This document shows positions 20,941-34,500 of a stretch of DNA of 34,500 nt, piece after piece. Origin of the DNA: Cristatella mucedo (taxonomy: Eukaryota > Bryozoa > Phylactolaemata > Cristatellidae); assembly GCA_009760855.2 (NCBI GenBank), contig WPIO01000008.1:9285501-9320000 (forward strand), in the 5' to 3' direction. The translations under genes and the position numbers were made by a program. The notes under the pieces were generated by a model. That model made no database searches, was not told the DNA's origin, and saw nothing but the letters and a program-made list of their open reading frames with translations. Position 1 is the stretch's first letter, and every line of letters begins with the position of its first letter.

Positions 20941-22161
20941 GTAAAACGTGGCTCGCTAATATTGCTATTAAGACGGTTTAATATCCTATGACTATGGCAC
21001 CTTGCGTCCTTGTCGCGGGCGTTGTTGCCTGCCGCCTATGAAATGCAAGTTGGTTCAAACCACCACAGAAGGTGTTAAACTCTGGCAGGTATTTATGGCT
21101 GCGAGCAAAAATGGCGACAGATGAGCTGCGGCTGCCTCGAGAGGGAAAAGGCGTTAGGGAAGCGGTGATGGTTTGGGTTCATGCTTGCTTGATAGCTACT
21201 GCACCTGTCTTGAATGCTCGCCATCACTCAACTCATTTTTTCTACGCGGCTCTGATGACGTCAATGGTCAGTGTCGCAGTCGGTGTGCAGAAATATTTTC
21301 ATGCTCCAGCGCCTCGAGCGCGGCGCAATGCGATGACGTCGAGTCATCGCGTGACCATCTCAGACCCGCCTCTCCGAGCGAGCTACGAGCGCGGGCTTCA
21401 ATCGCGTGAGAACTTGAGAGGCCTATGCTATTCTTGTGTATGGCCACGAAAGCTGAGGTAACGACGACGGCCCGCGCGGTCGGTGGCTGATGAGCCATTT
21501 CTGTGCAGCGCAAGCAAGCGAACTGTCGTGTGAAGCGTAAACTCCCAGGTCGCGGTGCCGGCGCTGCGACACGCGTCGCTACGCGACCTTACGATTGCGT
21601 AGCGACTGCAGGCGTGCCTGAATGAAGCTTCCTGCCTCGCGCTAGCACCTACCTGTGTAGATATGAAACTTTAATCGGCCCGCTGTCCATTATTAAGTTG
21701 CGTGGACATTCATCTGCGCTTGAGCGCCTTGCGTCTGGGTCTCATCCTATGGGTAAGGTACTTTAACTTCACGACCTGGGTCGTGCGCTTTCATCCAGCC
21801 CCAGACAATCGTTTACTTCCTGCTTCAAGCGGAGTGCTAGCCACGACGCCTCTTCCGCCGCTACAAAAACATGCGGCTTTTGGATGGGCCACTGTACCTC
21901 AACTCCAGACGCTGAGCTGTAACGGCGTCACTCATCAGCACTCGGCTGTTCCCTGCAACCGTCGCCGCAATGAGCAGAAGCAAGCGCGCCTGCGAAATTT
22001 TCAACGGCGGTGCGTCTGACTCTGCGAGCTCAAGGCAACGCAGCCACGCCTTTGCAGATCGTTGGACGATTCATTCGTTCTAAATGCCCTTCGCGCGCGC
22101 GCTGATTTCATTTCCTCCCCGAGACAGGCCGATTTCAGTCGCCTTGGCGCAAGCGCAAACT

Positions 22162-22162
<1 letters not shown>
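20941..22162. other. transition into the GC- and CpG-rich half; possible regulatory region
   Basis: From about 21.0 kb, GC and CpG content rise sharply by eye. No exon is recognised. Open frames (for example + 21072-21461) are typical of GC-rich sequence and carry no domain. A palindromic CRE (21256-21263) and a short inverted repeat around a second TGACGTC (21332-21350) suggest regulatory DNA. Confidence 0.45.
21256..21263 (+). promoter_or_regulatory. consensus CRE palindrome TGACGTCA
   Basis: A full 8-base CREB/ATF site lies in the CpG-rich region upstream of the candidate first exons. At 21332-21350, CGATGAC and GTCATCG flank GTCGA as a perfect 7-bp inverted repeat that includes a second TGACGTC. 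Binding is inferred only from sequence. Confidence 0.35.

Positions 22163-22224
<62 letters not shown>
22163..22224 (+). repeat. (CCG)n trinucleotide microsatellite, about 20 units
   Basis: An uninterrupted CCG array of about 61 bases is followed by CTAACCCTAAGG. It is 100 bases upstream of an ATG with a good splice donor. A strong donor-like CAG-GTAAGA also follows at 22268-22276. Confidence 0.95.
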
Positions 22225-22323
22225 TAACCCTAAGGCGATGAATTTCGCTTTCATTATCTCAAATTAGCAGGTAAGAGGAGCCTCGCGGCGGAGGCAGAGC
22301 CTCAGTGGCCGCCGCCGCCGCCG

Positions 22324-22556
22324 ATGGCCGACGATAAAGCGACTTTAATTATTCCGCTCGCGGCTGCAGGTGGCGCCGTGGCGGCGACGGCTGCAGTTCT
22401 CGCCGCGGCCGCAGCCGCCGCTTCACTTCGCGCTGCCGCCGAGGCGCAGCGCCACCTGCCGTCGCCGCCGCAGCCACCGCCGGTGCACCCCGGCCGATCG
22501 CAGAGAGCGCGCTCACGGCTCGAAGCGGGTCCTCCTCGAAGCCAGCGCCGCCGAAG
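22324..22556 (+). CDS. candidate first coding exon with a hydrophobic N-terminal segment
   Basis: ATG in GCCGATGG context opens 77 codons plus 2 bases up to an excellent donor, GAAG-GTAAGC (22557). After MADDK comes a long alanine/leucine hydrophobic stretch (about residues 6-35: LIIPLAAAGGAVAATAAVLA, then alanines). It could be a membrane anchor but is also what GCC repeats encode by chance. A Pro/Arg-rich part follows. It ends in phase 2, so it cannot join directly to the synaptotagmin-like exon at 31173 and would need an unseen exon. The product is unknown. Evidence is the start, open frame and donor only. Confidence 0.3.
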
Positions 22557-23161
22557 GTAAGCGCTCGTCGCCGTTTCCCAGACGCCGACACGCGACGGAC
22601 GGCCTTTGCTGGCTTCCTGTCACTCGCTGGCGCCACTCTACGGGCCGACCGCGGCGACGGCGGCCGCCGCCGAGGGCTGCGCTGGGCGGGCGCGTTGCAG
22701 CACTCGTGGCCCTATAGCGAGGAAACGGAAGACGCGCGGGTAAGAAGCAAGGGCAGCACAGCGAGCGGCATGTGGAGCGTCAGTGTTGCAAGTGCGGCGA
22801 CGTGTGGCGTGCGGCTAGCCGACGCAATGCTGCTAGGAGCTCAGTCAGGAAACAACATTGACGTCTGCTGCTGCTGCCGCTTTCGGCCTTGCTCGAAGAG
22901 AGCACGACATGCAACCCGCTTAGCATCTGCAGCGCTGCCAGGCGCATAGTCGACTTGCTTTACTTTAGCGCGCCGATCAGATCTCGTGCCCTTTGGGGCG
23001 CGGCCGACAGAGGTCGCCGCGCGACGGCTCTAGTTGCCTTCTCTGAAGTTCGCTCGCGCCTCAGCCGTTTGAACGGGTTACCCCTCGAGCCTCCGCTTAT
23101 TCTTTAAACTCGTACGCCGCCGACAGCGAGGGAGTGGGTCCGCTGCGTAGGCGCCGTGTGG

Positions 23162-23222
23162 ATGAACTATCGCGGCGAACACGACGATGCAGCGACGCGG
23201 TCAAATGAGCTGCGCGATCGAG
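23162..23222 (+). CDS. candidate alternative first exon (20 codons)
   Basis: ATG followed by NYRGEHDDAATRSNELRDR ends in phase 1 at donor CGAG-GTAGGC, after an in-frame stop at 23105. Phase 1 is what the exon at 31173 needs. That makes it a possible alternative start of the synaptotagmin-like gene, but nothing else ties them together. Confidence 0.22.
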
Positions 23223-23454
23223 GTAGGCCCTGCTTTGGTAATTCCACCTTTCGGCCGGCGGCGAGCGGCTGGGCGCACAACAGAGGCGACGCGCAGCGGC
23301 GTGAGAGCACGGTGGCCTGGCCTGCAGAGAGTGTGGCGCCGCCGACGCCGCCGAACTAGCGGCTGTAGCGAAGTAGGCTAGCCCGTGCAATCAAGAGAAG
23401 CTACCGTAGCCAGGCCTGAGGCTTAGTTAGCCGTCTGACGGCTTTGGACGTTTA

Positions 23455-23751
23455 TAAGAGCGCCGTGCAGCTGTCCTCGAGCGTGCTGGCTCCAGCCGGT
23501 AATTTTTTCACAGTATTCCAGTAACCGCGAACGTCGTAGCCACGCTCCAAAAAAAGGCTAGACGCAAGCTCGTCGACAGATTGAGGACTTGACTCGTCGC
23601 GGCCGTCTAAAAGCTCCAAAGTGGCCAAATACTCGTACCGGCCTTCGGAAAGCCTGAAGTAGATAACCAGAGTGGCAGCTTGCGGAAGAAGAACCCACGG
23701 AGGGTCTCGAAGAGTGTGTCGCGTTAGCTTTGTAAACCAAGATGTGACAGC
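23455..23751 (-). CDS. candidate unrecognised exon on the minus strand
   Basis: A 99-codon open frame without ATG reads smoothly: DPPWVLLPQAATLVIYFRLS, EGRYEYLATLELLDGRDESS, then PQSVDELASSLFLERGYDVR and GYWNT. A possible acceptor TTTACAAAG lies inside the 5' part and a possible donor ACT-GTGAAA at 23511. The amino-acid texture is that of a folded domain, but I recognise no family. A chance frame cannot be excluded. Confidence 0.3.
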
Positions 23752-23786
23752 TTAGAAGATAACCTCTCGCGAGTGCCACTTGGGCA

Positions 23787-23855
23787 ATGGAGTACGATGA
23801 CCAAGCGTCACTCGCTAGCCGCTTCGCTTATGAGTCAATTGCTGCCGACGTAGCA
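23787..23855 (+). CDS. candidate first exon (23 codons)
   Basis: The start is ATG with G at -3 and +4, after an in-frame stop at 23760. It encodes MEYDDQASLASRFAYESIAA then DVA, up to donor GCA-GTAAGT, a perfect intron start, in phase 0. No downstream partner exon is identified. The frame is antisense to and just upstream of the minus-strand open frame at 23455-23751. Confidence 0.28.
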
Positions 23856-23912
23856 GTAAGTTGTAAGGTGCAGCACACGGCGCGAAATAATAGCACTAGT
23901 GATGGCTGACGG

Positions 23913-23918
23913 TGCTGT

Positions 23919-23950
<32 letters not shown>

Positions 23951-23969
23951 TTGCTGCTGCGGCTGCTGT

Positions 23970-24000
<31 letters not shown>

Positions 24001-24003
24001 TCT
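23913..24003. repeat. (CTG/TTG)n repeat, polyglutamine-coding on the minus strand
   Basis: About 30 CTG, TTG and CGG triplets lie in a row. On the minus strand they read mostly CAG/CAA, giving a near-pure glutamine run in a 65-codon open frame (23828-24025). That frame has no ATG, only a GTG start. The mix of CAG and CAA is typical of both old microsatellites and real polyQ exons. Confidence 0.9.
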
Positions 24004-24726
24004 GCGGCGGCGTGCTAGTGCGCACCTATTTTTGATTGCGCAATGCAGCTTCACGAACGAGAGAATTTATTGAAATTGGAAAACGTCATCCAATGTCACA
24101 GCTTGGTTAGATTTTGGTGAGCGCACAGCTGTCCCAATCGGCGAGTGTGAGGTTCTCAGGAATGGGTCTCTCATGACGCAAGCACTTCTGCCACCCTCAG
24201 CGTGCGTACTATACGGGAATTCCGCGCAGAAATACCAGGAGAGGGAGCAGCGAGTAATTCTTGCGGTAATTGCCCATGGACTAGGCGGTATCACTTCCAG
24301 CATCAAACAACTGAGAGCGCTTTCAGCTCATCGCTTTTTGGTTCGCTGTCTAAGCAAAAAGTGCCAATCGCTAGAGCGACGTCTGCAGTGAGCAAAAAAA
24401 AACTCGCTGCAGACTTTCTACGCTGTACTCCATCCTGCTGAGTTTGAAACTATTTTCAAAAATCTGTTAAACCATTTTAGTGAATTAGGGGTTTTCAGGT
24501 TAGCAGGAATTGCACAAAAGGGGCGAGATTTGCTTCATTCCTGGAGCAGCTTTGACTTTGGAACCTCTACTGGAGCAGGACGTGTGAGCTCTTTGCCTTG
24601 GACACATCCTATGCAGTCAGACGCACCTCGTCTCAGTCATAAAATGGACATGGCAGTCCCCGGTCAGACACTGTAATCATTGCTCTGACAACGACAGGTA
24701 CAGGGAGACAAAAATTGAGAGATATA

Positions 24727-24963
24727 GCGAGAGAGAGAGAGAGAGGAAGAGAGAAAGAAAGGGGTAGATAAGGTAAACGAAGAGAGCGGGAATAGACATA
24801 TATTTATATATATATAGAGAGAGACGGGGGCACTGTAAAAAGAAATAGAGAGGGAGGAAGAGAGAGAGGGTGGAACAGGGAGAGATTGGTGGTAAACAGA
24901 GCGAGAGGAAGGAGAAATAGAGAGAGAGACAACGAGAGTGAGGGAGAGAGAGTGAGAAAGCGT

Positions 24964-24994
<31 letters not shown>

Positions 24995-25012
24995 GAAGGC
25001 AAAGAGAAATCG
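24727..25012 (+). repeat. GA-rich (homopurine) microsatellite region
   Basis: Long GAGAGA runs are broken by AAAG, GGGA and a short TATATATATA block near 24805-24820. Frames through it on the minus strand are serine/leucine low complexity and not coding. Confidence 0.95.
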
Positions 25013-25222
25013 ACAAAGGTGAGCCTTTCCTATGTCCATAGCGGCCCATAGTTGTTCGCGACGGAGCAGCGCAGCAACGCTCCGTTCAGGTCGAGCGGCC
25101 AGCTCCCAGCTCTTTGCCGACGGCTGCGATCGTCGCAGCCCCATCGGCAAAGCAGGCATTTAATTGCGCGCTATTAGGATTCGAACCGCTGAGAGCCTTC
25201 GACTTCCGGCGATCCGGCGAAC

Positions 25223-25254
25223 AGCGAGACCGGTGATTAGCGAGACCGGTGATT
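25223..25254 (+). repeat. two-unit 16-bp tandem repeat
   Basis: AGCGAGACCGGTGATT is repeated exactly (25223-25238, 25239-25254), just before a GGC-rich stretch and the candidate exon at 25322. Confidence 0.9.
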
Positions 25255-25321
25255 GGAGAGGCCGGCGGCGGCGGCAGCGGCGGCGGAGACGGCTGGCTGA
25301 CTGAGCGGCGATGCCGCTCGA

Positions 25322-25495
25322 ATGGAGGAGCTTCTCGCTGCGACTGATAATGTCAGCCTCTGTCGGTTGATCCTCGCCAACCTAGCGGCTGCCGAGAGGC
25401 GACAGTTTGAACTCTCTCAGCGCTCAGGCCAAGCGACTGCCGAGAGTTCTTGCGCGTGCGAGGCGGCGCGTCGCTTTCTTCGCTGCCTCCGAAGC
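25322..25495 (+). CDS. candidate first exon (58 codons)
   Basis: ATG opens MEELLAATDNVSLCRLILAN, then LAAAERRQFELSQRSGQATA and a Cys/Arg-rich part, to a possible donor AGC-GTACGT in phase 0. An alternative donor ACAG-GTGCCG at 25506 gives phase 1. The first 30 residues would form an amphipathic helix. There is a competing upstream ATG 12 bases before in another frame. No family is recognised. Confidence 0.25.
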
Positions 25496-25654
25496 GTACG
25501 TACAGGTGCCGAGACGGAGACTAGGTTGGTGCTCATGGTTACGGATAAATTTGGCTGGTTCGGTAGCAGCGCAAATGTCGAACCGTCGCTAAGTTCTCCC
25601 GCAATCTGCCGCGCTCGCTTCCCGAGCGCTGCTGAGACTAGCTAGGTCGGAGTT

Positions 25655-25681
25655 TGCTCTCTCTCTCGCTCTTTCTCGCTT

Positions 25682-25722
<41 letters not shown>

Positions 25723-25778
25723 GGTTCTCTCTCTCTGGCTCTCTCTCCAACTCTCTCTCTCTCTCGGTATCTCTCTCT
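25655..25778 (+). repeat. (CT)n microsatellite, left part
   Basis: CTCTCT runs with TTTCT and GGTTCT interruptions. It ends exactly where a LINE family 1 tail begins, and CT repeats resume on the far side of that LINE. Confidence 0.95.
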
Positions 25779-26329
25779 AATAATAATAATAATTATTATA
25801 ATAATAATGCACTTGATAAAGCACTCTCAGAGAAATTAATCTCTCTCTAGGCGCTTTACATTTGCTGCAAAGGGAAATGCAATTGAAATGGTGAGTAAAA
25901 TCATGCTTGAGAAACAAACAAAATGAATAACATGGCTAGGGGTGACATGTACAGGGTCAGCATGCAAATGTGGTTAGTGGCAACATGCACAGTGTCAGCA
26001 CGCATAAGCACATGAAAGACGAATCACAGGGACCCACTAAATGCTATCCTAAATAGGTGTGTTTTTAGGTCCTTTTAAATGTGGTCAGGTCAGGGGATGT
26101 TCTGCGCAGGTCGGGAGGGAGTTCCAGGCTTTGGGAGCATACGAACTAAATGCACGGTCTCCAAAGGATTTGAGGTTTGTACGGGGTATTTGTAGACTGT
26201 TGGATTCCGAAAAGCGGGTGGTACGATGCTTGGCCTGATGGGGTAGTATATCTGAGAGATAGGCTGGCGCCAAAGAATGAAGTGACCTTAAAGTGAGCGA
26301 CAAAACCTTGAAGTCAATCTTCGTCACTC
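25779..26329 (-). mobile_element. LINE family 1, 3' 550 bases, inserted within a CT microsatellite
   Basis: The minus strand encodes the LINE C-terminus: KIDFKVLSLTLRSLHSLAPA, then 'YLSDILPHQ', 'IPRTNLKSFGDRAFSSYAP' and KAWNSLP. These are signature blocks of L2/CR1-group reverse transcriptases after the RT thumb. It is followed by the untranslated tail with AGAGATTAATTTCTCT and an ATT-type repeat. The reading frame is intact over this part, so the copy is fairly young. It is 5'-truncated. Confidence 0.92.
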
Positions 26330-28623
<2,294 letters not shown>

Positions 28624-28698
28624 GTCTCGCTAGCTCCATTGGTAGAGCGCTGAAGCGGTGACCTCGAGGTTGCGGGATTATTTCCCACTCGGAGCGAC
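28624..28698 (+). tRNA. tRNA-like sequence, probably a pseudogene or SINE head
   Basis: A 75-base span has an A-box TAGCTCCATTGGTAGAGC with a perfect D stem (GCTC/GAGC). The T arm is GCGGG/CCCAC with four of five pairs but loop ATTATTT instead of TTCGANT. The acceptor arms GTCTCGC and GAGCGAC pair at five of seven positions. The anticodon stem (CTGAA versus CCTCG) does not pair, so it is not a functional tRNA. A T-run follows 28 bases into the flank. Confidence 0.45.
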
Positions 28699-29090
28699 GT
28701 TCTTTTTCGGCGCTCGGCCAGCCCGCGGTCGGCCTCAGGACGGTACGTGTTTTACTATTGGAGAAGCTGCTGAGCCAGCTTTTACTTTAGTCGGGACTGT
28801 AGCTGATAAAATACCTCAGCTCCAGGACAACGGTACCTGACCTGCCGAATCGACTAATTGCAGTCGCAAATCTGTATTTGGCCAAAAGCGTGCATTCTAC
28901 GCTGACCCGCCTCCATCCGTTCGCGTACCGCTCCCGGAAAACGCAACGACGCCTGCAAGACTGCGCAGGATTTTTTTGGGTGCTTCTGGCTGGCGATGGT
29001 TTCCGTTTTATCAGACTGCCCTAGCGCAGCGGTGACTTCGTCGACGTCTGCGCCCGGCGGTGGCTGCGCCACGTCGGCGGCGGCGGCGGC

Positions 29091-29189
29091 GACAGCGAGG
29101 CTCGCGCGGCGGCGACAGCGAGGCTCGCGCGGCGGCGACAGCGAGGCTCGCGCGGCGCCGACAGCGAGGCTCGCGCGGCGCCGACAGCG
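29091..29189 (+). repeat. 23-bp tandem repeat, 4.3 units
   Basis: GACAGCGAGGCTCGCGCGGC plus three bases recurs at 29091, 29114, 29137, 29160 and, partly, 29183. The last two units change GGC to GCC. Because 23 is not a multiple of three, a frame through it cannot repeat, which argues against coding. Confidence 0.95.
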
Positions 29190-29900
29190 TCTGAGGGGAC
29201 TGAAAGGCGTCCGAGGCTACGCTCGAGCGCCATTTGGCCTTCTCAGCAGCGCCCTCTCGCTCGCTTCCTCCAACGCGCGCGGCGCAGTTTCACCGAGGCC
29301 AGGATCCGCGACCGGAAATCGATAGCGAACCTGACGCCGAGTAAGGGGGCCGCAGCAGCTGCATCGATTGAACTCGACCGACGATTTCCACGGCTCGCGG
29401 CTCGCTTTGAAATGCGGCGAGCGCGCGAACGAGAGATCGGCAGAGCTAGTAGGCCGGCTCGCGGTCGCGGCTTTTCCCTTTTTTTGACAGCACTCGCTTT
29501 CGCAGCACCGCCCTGCCGGAACACGCCGGCGGAAGATCGAGGGCGCGCGCCGGCGCTGCTTGTCGCGTCGTTCGAGGAGCCGCTTCGAGAGCGTTCTCAG
29601 GAGCGGGCGCGCGCGATGTCGATAATGAGCAAGCTGCCACCGAGAGCGAGAGGCGAGCTCTCGCGCGCGCGCGCGAGGCGGCGGCTGCGCAATTAAGCTG
29701 GCCCGAGCGACGGCCGGACGAGCGACCGACTCGTCGCCGGCGGCCGACTCATCATGCACCCAGCAGCGGCGGCGGCGGCGGCTGCGGCTACGGTGGCGGC
29801 GGTCAAACTCAAAGCGGCTGCCGGCCACTTGGGCGCGCACGCGCGTGCGCCACGGTCGCTTCGCCGCGACTGGCTTCGTATTGCCGCGATCGCCGCCAAG

Positions 29901-29912
29901 ATGATCGCCTGA
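29901..29912 (+). promoter_or_regulatory. short upstream open reading frame (ATG ATC GCC TGA)
   Basis: This three-codon frame lies 70 bases before the proposed start codon at 29983 and is in the same reading register. If the transcript includes it, it could lower translation of the synaptotagmin-like protein. Whether it is transcribed is unknown. Confidence 0.35.
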
Positions 29913-29982
29913 AGCCGACCGACGACCGCAGCAGCTCGGCGGAGGTGGCGGCGGAGCCGACGGCGAAGGCGACCGACGGCGA

Positions 29983-34282
<4,300 letters not shown>

Positions 34283-34357
34283 GTGAGCGAGAGCGCCGAG
34301 GTCGCCGGGTCGGCCAACAGTGGCTGGCCGCGCTCGCACTCCCACTCTCCCCAGTCG

Positions 34358-34500
34358 GGAGAGAGAGAGAGAGAGAGAGGGAGAGAGAGGGTGAGAGAGG
34401 GAGGGAGAGAGAGAGGGAGAGAGAGGGTGAGAGAGGGAGGGAGAGAGAGAGAGGGAAAGAGAGAGAGGGAGAGGGAGAGAGGGAGAGAGAGGGTGAGAGT
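34358..34500 (+). repeat. GA/GGGA-rich microsatellite running off the window end
   Basis: GAGAGA runs with repeated GGGAGAGAGAGGGTGAGAG blocks start 75 bases after the exon 4 donor. It is therefore intronic in the synaptotagmin-like gene. The right end is not in the window. Confidence 0.95.

Noticed and set aside
23828-24025. Polyglutamine protein on the minus strand
   Set aside because: No ATG start and no recognised flanking domain; kept only as a repeat with a note on its coding potential.
24677-25159. 160-codon minus-strand frame that looks like a multi-pass membrane protein
   Set aside because: Its Leu/Ser/Phe content comes from the GA-rich tract read in reverse; flanking sequence shows no domain.
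25171-25188. Perfect B-box-like GGTTCGAATCC on the minus strand
   Set aside because: No A-box at the proper distance upstream on that strand and no fold into a tRNA.

Overview
The window is from an animal nuclear genome, almost certainly an invertebrate. It has spliced genes with GT/AG introns of 0.1 to 3.1 kb, L2/CR1-type LINEs, tRNA-derived SINEs, a dead Tc1-like transposon and very long dinucleotide microsatellites. I cannot name the species. No bacterial, viral, CRISPR or operon-like content was seen.

Region 1 (about 1-10.6 kb, moderate GC) holds the 3' half of a deoxyhypusine synthase gene (DHPS) on the + strand. Five exons (204-290, 3312-3417, 5665-5768, 8875-9000, 10010-10111) join in frame into 174 C-terminal residues with the NAD/spermidine-site residues and the catalytic lysine intact. 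The 5' exons lie before the window. The introns carry the Tc1 remnant, LINE pieces and two SINE families. A polyA signal lies at 10610.

Region 2 (about 10.6-21 kb) is a repeat graveyard. It contains several copies of two L2/CR1-like LINE families (here 'family 1', with an ATT-repeat tail, and 'family 2'), a nested LINE-in-LINE insertion and tRNA-derived SINEs, including an inverted pair that forms a 71-bp palindrome. A few small unassigned open frames are listed at low confidence.

Region 3 (about 21-34.5 kb) becomes GC- and CpG-rich. It carries trinucleotide repeats, long GA/CT tracts and the 5' half of a synaptotagmin-like C2-domain gene on the + strand. I assembled that gene from four exons (29983-30178, 31173-31399, 33746-34019, 34119-34282), all in compatible phase, giving 287 residues before the window ends inside the next intron. 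The N-terminal half has no membrane segment and is rich in basophilic-kinase-like serines. It is followed by one C2 domain whose calcium-binding aspartates are partly replaced. Several open frames upstream (22.3-25.5 kb) start with ATG and end at good splice donors. They could be alternative first exons of this gene or parts of another.

The two genes show no functional link. The most interesting system-level signal is a LINE/SINE partnership: the tRNA-derived SINE ends in the same short stem-loop tail as LINE family 1, which suggests the SINE is copied by that LINE's reverse transcriptase.
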